A stretch of 64,000 bases of DNA from Paramacrobiotus metropolitanus. Lineage: Eukaryota; Tardigrada; Eutardigrada; Parachela; Macrobiotidae. The first letter of the stretch is position 1, and every line of letters starts with the position of its first letter. The position numbers and the translations under genes are program-made. The stretch lies in the NCBI RefSeq assembly GCF_019649055.1, contig NW_026570221.1, positions 2,108,001-2,172,000 of the forward strand, in the 5' to 3' direction. Under the pieces are notes generated by a model that was not told where the DNA came from, did not search any database, and was given only the letters and a program-made list of their open reading frames with translations. Positions 29,616 to 41,159 of the stretch are shown here, in pieces.

Positions 29616-32600
29616 ATGATTTTATTTCCGACCACATTTTGCTTCGTCGTGCTGTCCTCGATCATACTCACAGCCACAGGTGAGCAATGGGAGCCGCATG
29701 TTTTGTAATCTTTTATGCCACCTATAAAGTACGAATATAATTAAGTATGTACACCTTGTCGTGCTACTTGATTCTCATAACCGTTGTGCAAATAATAGTG
29801 CAGGAACGATATTTAATTGCCCATAAAGAAAAACCGCTGCTCGGACTACAAACTGAATCTTTTTCCGTTGCTTTGAGAAGCGGTTGTATCCAAATCAAAG
29901 TTACATAACGTCAGATTTAAAATTGAGTCTTGTCAGGGTGGTTTCATAAGTTCAGCAGTAGTCAGCGAAGTAACTCTCCCCACCCGAAAACGTTGAAACT
30001 GCACTAGGAGAAGAATTAACAGGTGAAACAAATCTGAGCAATCTCAAATTTGATAACTCTTAGTACATTTTGAGAAAGTATTTCACGTTATTTTCAAGCC
30101 AAATAATCGATGCAGTTGCTTGAAATATTGTTTTCAAAACTGTTCTTTAAATGACACTTCAAATTTGGGATAACGAAGACTATATAAGGTAGAGATGCAA
30201 ATATTAAGTGAGGTAAGTGAGAACAAGTAAGTGCGGCATACTTTAAAATCAGTATTGTTACGATCATATTCCTTCCAGGTAGCTGAACACAAGTGCGGTC
30301 CGCATCTGAACACATGTAGAACTGGAAGGGTATCTGCTAATTTTTTTGTACAGAAGAGCGGATTAAAAATTGGGATTGAGTCCGCGTAGAGGCAGACGTG
30401 AGCTCATACAGTGCACAAAATGAGTTGTAGTAGTGCTCCGTCAGGAGCACAGCGGATATGTAGTGTAAATGTGTCGCTACTACCTGAAGTTTTAAAGTCA
30501 GCTGCAGCTTAGACATGAGCGTGTTGCTACTCACAACATGGTAATTAAGCGATCTGGAATCCCACGAGAGAAGTCTACATTCAAAGTACAATTTGCCTTT
30601 GCGATTTTTTTATGGGTTGACTAATTATACAATAATAATAAATGAAATAATAACATAAAATAACATCATTAAGTAACAGAAATAATAATATTATTAAGTG
30701 CAATAAATACGGTACTACTTACAGCGATACATAAATACAGTACTGCACTACTTTAGGCCTTAGGGTAGCAGTTTTGGATGTACAAGTAAACGTAAAAGTT
30801 CTGTAAGCGTAACTGTACAAGTTTTACGAAAACATATTCGGCTGTAGTTAAAAAGCCGCAAAAAAATAATTCTCGTAAGATCTAAAGCTGTTTTATCCAT
30901 TTCCGTGATGCAGCGGCGGCAGCGGCACCGTCAACTGCATTACTTTACATCACCGATTTGTGTCGTGGTAATGCTACAAGAGCCAATGCAGCACATATAT
31001 ATGGGACTGGAGGTCACCCGTGGTGCAAGATTTTTCCTTCCATCTGAAGAGGGAAAATTTCCACCCTTTTCTTTCGGGAATTATTTTTGGGAAAAAGTAA
31101 AACGTTCCAGCGGAAAATCTTGGGCCGCCATGAAATCGTTGTTTACAGCACCTCGGTGTCGGTGGAGGCGATCGAGAAGGTGCTAGGAGAGGTCTGGAAG
31201 CGTACTCATTGTAAATACTAATTGCCGCCTAATTATCACTCCCGACACGCTCACGCTTTTGGGACGTAATCACATAAGTACCTCGTATATTCGATGACAT
31301 CATTAACATGCACCAGTAATCATATATGCATATTCGATAAACAAGTGAAACTACAGTATTTCATATTTCAGTAAACCAACGGTTGAACTACCTTGGGGAA
31401 GGGATCTGCATTGTTCGCCTCGATGATTTCGGACTTATATCTCCCGCTGGGTAATAATGAGATTTCAAAATGATCAGTGTGTGTGTATGTATGTGTGACC
31501 TTTGGCAATAATTTTTTAGTGAGCCATTAACCAAGATCTCGTACATCGTCTACTTTGACACGCTCTACCGGTCGAATGATGGTATGGGATATACCATCTT
31601 TCGTGCACACCGTACCACTGCAGTAGCCGCTTTAACACCGCCGTCCATCGAAGCCTTTGCTGAAAAATTGTCCAGCATCGGTGTAGTCCTGTACAGTGGC
31701 GTGATTATTCCCGAGAAGTATATTTTCCTTGAGTCGAAAGATTTGAGCACTAATGGTCTGCAGGCGGCTGTAAGCAGCATAATCACGTCGAAGCGATCCA
31801 CGCAGTGCGCCACCGGTGACCTTAGTCTGCGAATTAGCCGCGCGGAAATGTTTTACGTTCGTTCGGACACCAGTCCGCTACCGTTCCGCCTGTAAATCGT
31901 GTGGCACATACCGTAAACTTTTTGTAGCGGGTATACATTGGTTTTTCGTATTTTCTAGGGAGAACTTCGCTTTAGCCTTTTTTTCCGCCAATATGAGTGG
32001 CGCACATTTTCTGGGGCATGTGCGAGATTCTGCCAGTCTTCCATCATTATTTACTCCATGGCAGTCACATTTGGAATATGCCGCCTTTAATTTCGTTATG
32101 GAACCGTTGCTGCTGGTGGCGCCGTTTTTCTTCAAACCGGTATACAGTGTCGCACCCATTAATGTCCAGTACACCACATACATTCAGGATTATCTTACCA
32201 CGCGTCTTGACAAAACTTTGGGTAAACTGTTTTTAAAAGCCTTTTTATGCCATTAACTAAATGTAGGTTCGTCAAAAACTGTTGAATAGAAAGCCTCAAT
32301 TACTGGTTCGTTTTAGAGTACTAAGAGTCAAATGCCTCATTCCAAATATTTGTGTCCATATAGGTCTAAAATACTCTAAATACGACGAACGCCTTCAAAG
32401 TCACCTTGTGGTTCAATTGTACCATTAACGGTACGCAGCCGCAGGTGGCCATCCAAACACTGCTTCCACACGAGCCAAAAGATTCCCGCAGCGACCACAT
32501 GTTCTACTATCTGGATCCCCGTCTTAGCTATGTCAAGCAAATCTTCGAACGACTTTCGCAAATTCCCATCGACATGACCAAGTGGGAGTTGTACCATCGC

Positions 32601-33445
32601 GGTGATCCTGCCGAGATTCGTTTGACCTTTGACGTACATAGCGCTCCTCCTTCGACTCCGGAAGACTTTGAGAATATTACTCTGTATTTATGCCCCGAGC
32701 AACAGCAAACACTGGTACGTTTACGCGGGTTTAGTACGAGTATAACATCAGTTAGCTAACCGCTGATATCGTCGGACCAAGGAGTAGATCTACAGACTAC
32801 ATGTGTAAAAACACTACCAGTTCTAAAATATAGTTATACTCTTCGAAGTACGCAGATTTCGTAACAGTCGGAGATCCGCTTTGGCGTTTACGCTGTGTTA
32901 GGCGAGATTCGCTGCGGGTCGTTCTTTTTTATTTAACAGATACCCATGCGACCATGCCATGCCCATATAATATTCAGTACTGTGTATTTGAACTGGTATA
33001 AGCACATGTATTAGCAGAAGGTGTCCTTATTAGAATTCGTCGGGGGTACTGAAGGCAGTTAATGCGTCGTTTCAAGCAGCGAATCCGATTGGTGTCCCAG
33101 GTGTCGCACTGAATGTGACACTAATCGATCGCGTGGACGGATTCGTTAATCCCGACGGGTAAGATCAGCATCTCATTTTGAGAATTTAAATCAGCCTACC
33201 GAGTAGTTGTTCTGCGAAGTGTATACCATTTTGAGCTAAAATTGCTACATTGTTTTCGTTAAATAATGGTTCTTTTTAATTTGTTTTACAGAAAAAATGT
33301 GTCCCGCTTCGTTTTCACCACAAGTAGTTCCAGAGCAGCGTTCCAGCAGATCTGGCGAAATCCATCCGACTTACAACTAGCGAAATATCTTGAACAGTTT
33401 GCAAAAGCTTCCTTGTCTTCTTTACCTGTTTTTTTGCTGTCATAA
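29616..33445 (+). pseudogene. Tandem secreted-protein family, copy 1 (damaged)
   Basis: Exon order matches intact copy 2: 29616-29679, 30914-31201, 31372-31450, 31520-31891, 31959-32221, 32364-32714, 33034-33158, 33292-33445. Exon 1 encodes a 21-residue signal peptide. Exon 2 carries a deletion after the N-ATRANAAHIY stretch and a 1-base insertion near 31077; the net length change is 24 bases, but the stretch between is out of frame and the original frame meets TGA at 31045-31047. Exon 6 has a 10-base insertion just after its acceptor (two copies of CTAAA...TAC), which shifts the frame. Exons 3, 4, 5, 7 and 8 are fully open and well conserved. Intron 1 is 1.2 kb. It is either a young pseudogene or is rescued by splice choices I cannot see. 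Confidence 0.7.
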
Positions 33446-34256
33446 TTCATGGCTGGTGCTGCATTATAGTCCAAACACTTTTGTGGGGTACCGTGCACAA
33501 TTTTATAAATACTGTCATAGACGGACAATATTTTTACATTTTACTCGTACAACTACCTTGTAACGCTATAATTATTATAGTGCTAAGATTTGCCTATCTA
33601 TTCGCGCTCGCGTTGCCATTCTGCTGCAGACATGTACGCCGCGCGTGCGAACAGCGCTTCTTTCCAAGCGCCAACATCCAAACTAAAAATACTAGTAGAA
33701 TCTCTTGTCGTTATACGTAACATACGGCTCGAAGAAATTTCGCGCGTATAGTACCGTACTGAGCAGAAGGTCACCTATATGTTACACTAGAGTTGCCGCA
33801 TAAAGCCAAAGATCTACATAGCAGTTTTTTTTTTCCGGCTTTGATAATGGACTAGGGTTATCGTTCAGAACATACTGTTGTATCTGTAACCGAGAACCAT
33901 GAATTTAAAATTAAAGCAGAAGCTCGTACGACTTGAACGACATAGATCTTAATCGCCAGCCACGATAAAATCTACAACCTGACCCGGAACAGGCATCATG
34001 TAAAAGTGGTGCCTGGGCGCAGTTGTACCGCAATTGTGAGCCGCATTCAGAAAACTAGTGAAAACCTAGTGAAAATCTTAATCTACCCTAGTGAAACTGG
34101 AAGTGATCGACTTAGCGATTCATAACAATGCTCGATAGAAAGCTATAATGACATTTGTTTAGCAGGTTCAGTTTTCCTACACGACAATCTCCATGTCCTG
34201 TTCCTGTTTAGTGCGACGATTACGCAGGCTGAATTAATAATTTTAAACATTAAAAA
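33446..34256. other. Spacer between copies 1 and 2
   Basis: 811 bp with no supported gene; holds the promoter of copy 2. A short stretch before copy 2 (ttttaaacattaaaaa) recurs before copy 3, marking the duplicated upstream region. Confidence 0.5.
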
Positions 34257-36890
34257 ATGATTTTAGTTTTGACCAGTCTATGCATTTTTGTCCTGAACTC
34301 GATCACAGGTTAGTAATCGGAAGTACTAAGTAGTGCTAAATATTGCCTTGCGCGCTTTTGATTCTTGCTGTACGAGTGCAATTAGAAACAGCAAATTACT
34401 TGATTTTGTACATTTTATATCGGCATCATCATCTCATAGTAATAAAAGATGATAATATTTTGTGGCATTGAACTGTACATTGCATGACGCAGCGGCAGCA
34501 GCGACACCTTCAGTTACGTTTCGCTACACGACCGATTTATGTGGCGCTGGCGCCACAACGACCAATGCAACAAATATCCTGCTGCCGCCGAATGACCTCC
34601 AGCTGGAGGTCACACCTGGAGCAAGATTTTTCCTTCCGTCTGAAGAGGGAAAGTTTCCACCCTTTTGCCCGGAATTAGTTATGGAGAATAGTGAGACAGT
34701 ACAGCGGAAAATCCTGGGCCGCCATGAAATCGTTGTTCACAGCACAGCAATGTCCCTGGAGACGATCGAGAAGGCGCTTAAAGATGCCTGGGCGGGTCCT
34801 AACGGTGGGTACTAATCGTGGCGTAATTACCATTGTTCTCGTTTTCGCATCGCAATGATATTCGACAACGCAAGCGACCTTCTTTCGTTACTTTAGGAAA
34901 GGCGCGCTACCCTGAGGTGGCAGGCGTTCGAATTGTCCGCTTTGACGATATCGGATTCACCACTACCGCTAGGTAACGTAGGTACGGTTTCACACTCGGT
35001 GTATGACCTTATATTATGATGTTTCAGTGAGCCACTGACCAAGATCTCGTATATCGTCTATTTTGAAATACCCACCTGGCAGCTCGATGTGTATAAAAAC
35101 GTCTTTGATGCGCACCGTACCGCTTCAGCGGTCCCCGTAACAGCACCATCCATCGAGGCCGTCAGGGAGCAATTATCCAGTATCAGAGTGACCTTATATA
35201 GCGGCGTGATTATTCCCGAGATGTTTACCCTACTTCAGGCATCTGACTATTCGAGCACAGGAGAGCTGCAGGCTGATCTGGCCAGAAAGGTCTTGCCACC
35301 AAAAGACTCGAAACCATGTCTTACCGGTGGCTTCAATCTTCGTATCAGTCGTGCGGAAGCGGTTTACGTTCGTGTGAACACCAGTTCGCAAAATTTTCTT
35401 GTGTAAATTCTGTAAAACGTAACGCCAAAGCACTTACTTCTGATGAGTACCTTTGTTTTCCATTTAGGCTTAATTTGACCTTGGCATTTTTTTCCGTCAA
35501 TATTAATGATGCACATTATCTGGGATACCTACCAGATACTAACCGGGTTCCATCAGCGTATACCCTATATTGGCACTCGTACTTAGCCTTTTACCACAGC
35601 ATGGAACCGTCAGCGCTGGTGGTGCCGCTTTTCTCCACGCCGGTGTACGGTCTTAATGCTGTACCTATCAAGGTTCAGTACACGGAGTACATTCAAGATT
35701 ATCTCAACAAGCGCCTTGAAAAAGCTTTGGGTAATTTAAGTGCCTTTGACTGTTTTATGACATCGTGATATTATCAGCTTAATCATAAAATAATATCTGC
35801 CCCAGTTCTCGAAAACGTCGTTAAGTAAAAAAACTCCAGTACTTGATACGCAGCTAAATGTTTGCACAAATAGGTCTAAATACGACGAATGCCTTCAAAA
35901 TCACCTTGTGGTTCAATTTCACCGGTAATGGTACACAGCCGCAAATAGCCATCCGGACAGTACTGCCGCACGACCCAAAAGATGCCCAAAGCGTGCACAG
36001 AATCTACTATCTGGATCCCCGTCTACCCTATGTCAAGCGAGTGTTCGACCGTCTTTCGCAAATTCCCGTCGATATGACCCAGTGGGAACTGTACCATCGT
36101 AGTGATCCTAGCGAGATTCGTTTGACCTTTGACGCACAGACCACTCCCCCGTCACCTGCGTTCGACCATATCGTGTTGTATTTATGTCCCGGAGACAAGC
36201 TGACGCTGGCAGGTTGATTTGTTATGATCTTACAGTAGTTGACACTTCTTCGGCAGTACGAGTACTGCTAGTTGGCATCGTTTTCTAGGCCAAAGCGCAT
36301 GAGCAGTAGAACTATTCATACAAAAAAATGCAAATTTTAAAATACCGTGTAATTTACGAACGGTTTTAATGCTACGGCAAGCAGCCTTCTGCTTTTGCAT
36401 TTAAGCTATGTTAGGTGACCTTTACGATGCTCCGGTCGATTATTTATAAATGTTCGATATCGATAGCGACACAATGTGCGCTTGTTGCAGAATTCGTCGG
36501 GTGTACTGAAGGCAGTTAATGCGTCGTTTCAAGCAGCTAATCCAATTGGTATCCCGGGTGTCATTTTGAATGTCGCACTGGTTGATCGCGAAGACGGATT
36601 TCTCAGTACTGACGGGTAAGTACAGTCTCCCGCTTTAAACTTTAAAAAGCTTTGAAGTGCTGCACATCATGTATCACTCTTCACAATAACAGAGTACCGC
36701 TGCACTTCCTCTTTTACTATGTTGTCCGGGTTTTAGTAAAAATGTGTCCCGCTTCGTTTTCACCATAAGAAATCCCGGCGCAGCATTCCAGCATATCTGG
36801 CGGTATCCATCCGACTTACAACTGGCAAATTATCTTGGAATGTTTGCGAACGCTGCCGTATCTTCTTTGCCTGTTTTCTTGCCATCTTAA
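34257..36890 (+). CDS. Tandem secreted-protein family, copy 2 (intact), 8 exons, 563 aa, function unknown
   Basis: Exons: 34257-34308, 34493-34804, 34897-34972, 35028-35402, 35468-35730, 35874-36208, 36491-36615, 36737-36890; all phases agree and join to 564 codons. Residues 1-18 are a signal peptide (MILVLTSLCIFVLNSITG). There is no second membrane segment and cysteines are few. The rest is beta-rich in appearance with repeated motifs that are also kept in copies 1 and 3: ARFFLPSEEGKFPPF, EPLTKISYIVYF, LYSGVIIPE, RISRAE, PINVQYT-like, YYLDPRLPYVK, WELYH and VSRFVFT. Potential N-glycosylation sites include NATN, NFTG, NASF and NVSR. Intron 6 begins with GC instead of GT (CTG|GCAGGT at 36209), where both other copies have GT. 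I do not recognise the family; it looks lineage-restricted and extracellular. Confidence 0.85.
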
Positions 36891-36928
36891 CTGTTTGTGT
36901 TTACTGTTTCATGGCAGAAACGTGTAAT

Positions 36929-36934
36929 AATAAA
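36929..36934 (+). terminator. Poly(A) signal AATAAA of copy 2
   Basis: AATAAA 38 bases after the stop codon of the intact copy. Confidence 0.5.
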
Positions 36935-37664
36935 ATAGCTGCAAAGTAATTTGATAATAAGTATTTGAATGTGATTGAGCATGTCCTAACAGACCAAGGC
37001 AGTGGTCTTTATTTACAATGCGGAAATGTTACTTATCATGAGAAAACTCCATTGCCATCGTTATTAAAACTGTTTCACTTGACAGTCAATAAAAGTATTA
37101 GTATAAAAGTATAATAAAAGTACTGTAGTCAATAAAAGCAGATAGTCAATAAAAGTATCAAGAAAGGTATTATAAAACAAATCCGTAATGTAACCTTTGT
37201 CCATGTTTGTGATGGTTTGGACGTAAGTGACGGTATAGTACAATACTTATGTACGTAGATTTGTACGGTGCGATAGACAATCGCACGTACTGTACCAGTT
37301 TTTCGCTGCAAACAGGAATTTGAGAAAAACGGCACTCACACCTTCAGAACTTTACAGATGTTAATCACCAACCGTCTGCGTAGGACTACAGTCTACAGTA
37401 GTCGCAAGCCAGATGATACTGCTTACAACATCTTGATGCCATTAAATGTGCTTTGACTATGAAAGGGCATACTATGGAAGGACTGTTTACGGTAACACTG
37501 GCAATCAAGTACACATCGAGCTGTAATGACAATTTGCGGTTATACGGTACGTCGTTGGTATTCAACTACTTAACATAAACAGCAATACATAGCAGGGCGT
37601 CATTATTCTGGTACCTGCTGTCTGCTTCGAATAACAACTTGGTGGTCTAATTCGCGTAATGTAT

Positions 37665-37790
37665 TACGCAGAATTCAGTACTTACTGTATGGTTGCAGAA
37701 TTAAGTATGGTTGTGTAGAATGAATTATGTAGAATTAGTAAGTATTATGCAGAATTACTTAAGTATTACTATGCAGAATTAAGTATGGTC
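37665..37790. repeat. Imperfect repeats of GCAGAATTAAGTAT
   Basis: Variants of (A)TGCAGAATTAAGTATGG appear about six times in 125 bp (for example 37694, 37748, 37773), interleaved with TGTAGAAT forms. Probably a simple satellite grown by slippage. Confidence 0.65.
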
Positions 37791-37856
37791 CTGACTTTTT
37801 CAGATTAGCAACACATGGGTACATGAACCATTTGAATTATTCGCTAGGTAATAAGA

Positions 37857-38159
37857 ATGCAGAGGGTAAATCAGTATTACGTACGTATGCACAGCACTCT
37901 TTATTTTGACTCGGAATTAACAGTCAACACCGAAGAAGGTAAAACCGTATACTGCCCTGGACCATCGCAGGCTTATTATTCGCAGCAAATCGAAAGCAGC
38001 CCGGGACATGTATGGGGATATATTGCACCGACTCAAAATTATTCGGCTTCTTATCCACCTGAAGATAGTTTTTCCAAGATTCAGTTTTGGCCCAAGGAGG
38101 ACGCTAATCGTCTGCATTTCTATGCGAAAACACCGTCTAATCCGGCTGGAGCCACATAA
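37857..38159 (+). CDS. Unrecognised 100-codon open frame, possible exon
   Basis: The frame starts MQRVNQYYVRM and encodes motifs such as GKTVYCPGP, GHVWGYIAP and FWPKEDANRLHFYAKTP, whose mixed composition looks more protein-like than the surrounding AT-rich shadows. Its last 23 bases overlap, antisense, the 3' end of the nine-exon gene. There is no signal peptide and no clear splice pattern. It could be an exon of a partial gene or chance. Low confidence. Confidence 0.25.
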   Translation: MQRVNQYYVRMHSTLYFDSELTVNTEEGKTVYCPGPSQAYYSQQIESSPGHVWGYIAPTQNYSASYPPEDSFSKIQFWPKEDANRLHFYAKTPSNPAGAT

Positions 38160-40451
38160 TCGGCGTTTGAGCGAGATACTCCGCAACGTGCACCGGGATA
38201 TGGTGGATGCATACAGTATGCGGCACGAACTCCTGCGGATGATCGGCGTAATTGATTAAGTACTGCACATCGTTGAGTGAACGGATTCGCAGTTGTGCTG
38301 GTTTAAAGGCGATGATGTTCACTACCAATTTTCCTAGCTCAACGCCCGACTGTCCGTTGGTGGCTACTACGATGGGATGCGGAACCGATGCCGGAAGCGG
38401 AGCTCTAATCTGACTGGTGGTCGAGACCTACGCAATACCAGATTAGAAATCAGAATGTACAAGAAGCTGACAGCCAACCTGAGGATGGGATCCGAAGTCC
38501 TTGACCGAGCGTCCGTTGCGATGTCCCCTCGAAGGTCGCCCAAAAGAAGGCTTCCCCAATGGTACTGGCTGTAATGCGGTCGGTAGCGCATTACGAGCGC
38601 AGGCTTCTTCACCTTGCGGCTCCACTTTTCTTTTTCTGTCAGAGAGAGCATAATAAACAAACCAAAACAGAATAAAAAGAAAAGACAGAAATTTATCGCA
38701 GGACACTCATATGGTTCTGGACACACAACTCCCTCTCAATTCTAACTGGAAACATATCTATTAAAAGGATTACAAATAACAAATCAAAATTACTTGAAAT
38801 CTGGTTGTTTCAGCTTATCCTGCGACGACACGGGATCAACTGTGGTTGTGCCGTCCTTATAAGCATTTCTTTTATTTGCTTTCAGAGACGCAATTTGATT
38901 AGGATCAATGAAAGGCGCACAATAATGACGCCGTTTTGGTGGTCGGAACGGTATCACTGCAGTCGTTATCACTAATCTTTCTGTGGTATTTTCTGTCCCT
39001 TTACTTTCTTCGGGTAGAGAAACCGCTGGTTCGGTTGAGGAAGTTCCACGCTATTTAACAAAATTATCAGATCCTGCCATTTAAGCCTTTCACGAAACAA
39101 GAATATCAGCATTTGGAGTAAAAACAGGTTCCATACCAAATGCATAAAGACTGAAGGAGCAGGAGGCATATGTTCCGCAGCGCGAACTCGTCGCACCTGA
39201 ATTGGAGAGATCTGTGCCTTCAGTGGGATGCGATCGTTTGTATCTGGATACTGCAGGACTTCTGGCATTTCAATCTTATAACTGAGATACATGTCCTTGA
39301 AATATCCAAAATATTCCGCCACAATATCTTTATATTTATGGTGAAAGCCTTCCCTGATTAATGGAAGAAAACACGAGGTATTTGCATGTAAGGTGCAAAT
39401 GAAGTCATCTCACTTATGATAATCATTCAGCACTTCAGCCAACCCAGCCAATCTCTCCTCTATTTGTTCTCTGGTAGCAGAACAATTGTTGAAAAAACTC
39501 CGGCAGCTACAACAGATCCATATAAAGCCATAGAATAAACAAATCGAAACAACTGGTGTCTGAAATTTATTTACGATTTTCCATTTTCTAAATCTTTTTC
39601 GCTGCATAACCTGTTAAAATAAGTTTGTTTCCCTTCTTCGCTTTCCATCTGGTCCCACTCTGTACACTTGGACTCCAATACCAGCTGCAAGCATCTGGCA
39701 TCCGATGCATTCTCATGTTCGCTCTTCAGTTTAACAGCATCAGTTCGTTTTCTGTAAGAAAAATCCAGTCAAAAAGTGAAATAATGCTGGCACTGAACAA
39801 AGAAGAGAACGTAGTCTGTGATGATACGTATTACCATAGGCGGCTGGAACCCCTCGGCCAGGGGGCCATGGCCCCCTCCAAAAAATTTTTTTTAACATAG
39901 TGGTCTATGGGCCTGGCCCACCCCAAAGCCAATACTGTTGGCCCACCCCAAACCGGGAAGCTCCAGCCGCCCCTGCGTATTACTACGCTCCCACCCCAAG
40001 TTATCTGCTTACTTGTTAAGATTCTCCAGCCGCTTATACATTTCCTCGATTATCTAAAAAACACGAATATAATGTACGACGAAAGAGTACCAACGACGGC
40101 AACTAAGCTGAAACAACAACACTGTGACACGTATGATGTCATAACCGCACCGCGCCGCTCGAACGGGAAATAGAAGTCCAAGGGACTTTTTCATCCAGGC
40201 AAACCTTGATTTCAAAGTGTAGGAAATAGTGCTCCTGTAAATTTCAAAACTGCGTCCACTCCATGGTTCTGAACTAACGGAATAATTTTACCTACATTTT
40301 CACAAATTAAGTCACTTAAGTCGCAAGCCTGTATCTGTTTTAATAATACCACAAAGAAATTGCTGATATCGGCCAATAACGGAACAAACTCTATGCTTTC
40401 AGCAACCAACGAATCTGCTGTTTCGTTGTTTTCAACGAATTCCGCGACCAT
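38137..40451 (-). CDS. Unrecognised coiled-coil protein, 9 exons, 440 aa
   Basis: Exons: 40451-40296, 40234-40151, 40053-40013, 39751-39611, 39470-39414, 39353-39197, 39050-38794, 38635-38479, 38409-38137. Eight junctions all agree in phase and the total is 441 codons including TAG, which is strong support that the gene is real although no family is recognised. Residues 1-50 are acidic and hydrophobic (VPLLADISNFFVVLLKQI). Residues 80-150 look like a coiled coil (EEMYKRLENLNKKRTDAVKL, EQIEERLAGLAEVLNDYHK). After an aromatic stretch (EYFGYFKDMYLSYK) comes a basic, Pro-rich half (RPPKRRHYCAPF, KKRKVEP) with possible nuclear signals, and a hydrophobic C terminus (ELGKLVVNIIAF). It lies on the opposite strand between tandem-family copies 2 and 3. 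Intron 3 hosts a hAT-type MITE. Confidence 0.72.
39835..39975. mobile_element. hAT-type MITE, 141 bp, with 8-bp target duplication
   Basis: The right end reads inward as CAGGGGCGGCTGGAGC, the typical start of hAT terminal repeats. The left end is a decayed match, CATAGGCGGCTGGAAC. The element is flanked on both sides by CGTATTAC (39827-39834 and 39976-39983), an 8-bp duplication as hAT transposases make. The interior is non-coding and includes a palindromic GGGGGCCATGGCCCCC at about 39858. It is GC-rich against its AT-rich host intron. It must have been moved by a transposase encoded elsewhere. Confidence 0.9.
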
Positions 40452-41159
40452 CCGTCCCAGGCATCGGAAAAGGTCCAGCCAACTTCTTTAACAGATTACT
40501 TTCTCAGTGAGCCTCAGAGTCAGAGCGTTCCGTAGGGTTCTCCCTGCAGGGTCCACACAAAGGGGCAGGAATTTCCAACAAAATCCTGAACTTGTTGCGT
40601 ACGAAGATTAATTTCCAAGTTTTAAGTAAATCTTCATAGTGATTCTGTATTTCACAGCTTATGAGATTTATTCAACACTTTAGAAAGGGAATACAGAGCT
40701 GCATCCAGAACACTTTTGAACACCGAAATCAATTGAAACAACGGAAGACAAAAAGACGGAGACTGGTACCAGCGGCGTAGCCACTCTAGGGGGAAGATGG
40801 GGAGAAGAGCCCTTAAATGCCATTCGTTAGGGGCGACGTTCTCACGGCGCCATACCGCTCTACGCCTCTGAGTCAGTCACCCAGTGGCATTCAGAAATTT
40901 AAAAATTCACGTAACTGCCATATGGGTCGATTACCACTGAGAATGCCATTTCGATCGTGGTTGATGAGACTCGTTCCTGCCGAACTACGACAGACATATC
41001 AAGCTATTAAAGTACAGTGACTGATATGGCGGTTGGGATACAAAGCCTGGTTAAAATCGAGTTTTCGATACCAATAAGCATTACTTTTATTTTTTTTAAT
41101 CTGCATCAGCCAGGACAAGTAGTCACATACCAATAAGCCCGCGCAAATTTATACTAATC
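40452..41159. other. Spacer, no supported gene
   Basis: Upstream flank of the nine-exon gene and upstream region of copy 3. No coding sequence supported. Confidence 0.45.

Larger units (their letters stand above)
36891..38136. other. Region after copy 2, mostly non-coding
   Basis: AT-rich spacer that ends at the stop codon of the minus-strand nine-exon gene. It contains an imperfect tandem repeat (37665-37790) and a plus-strand open frame of unclear status (37857-38159). Confidence 0.4.
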
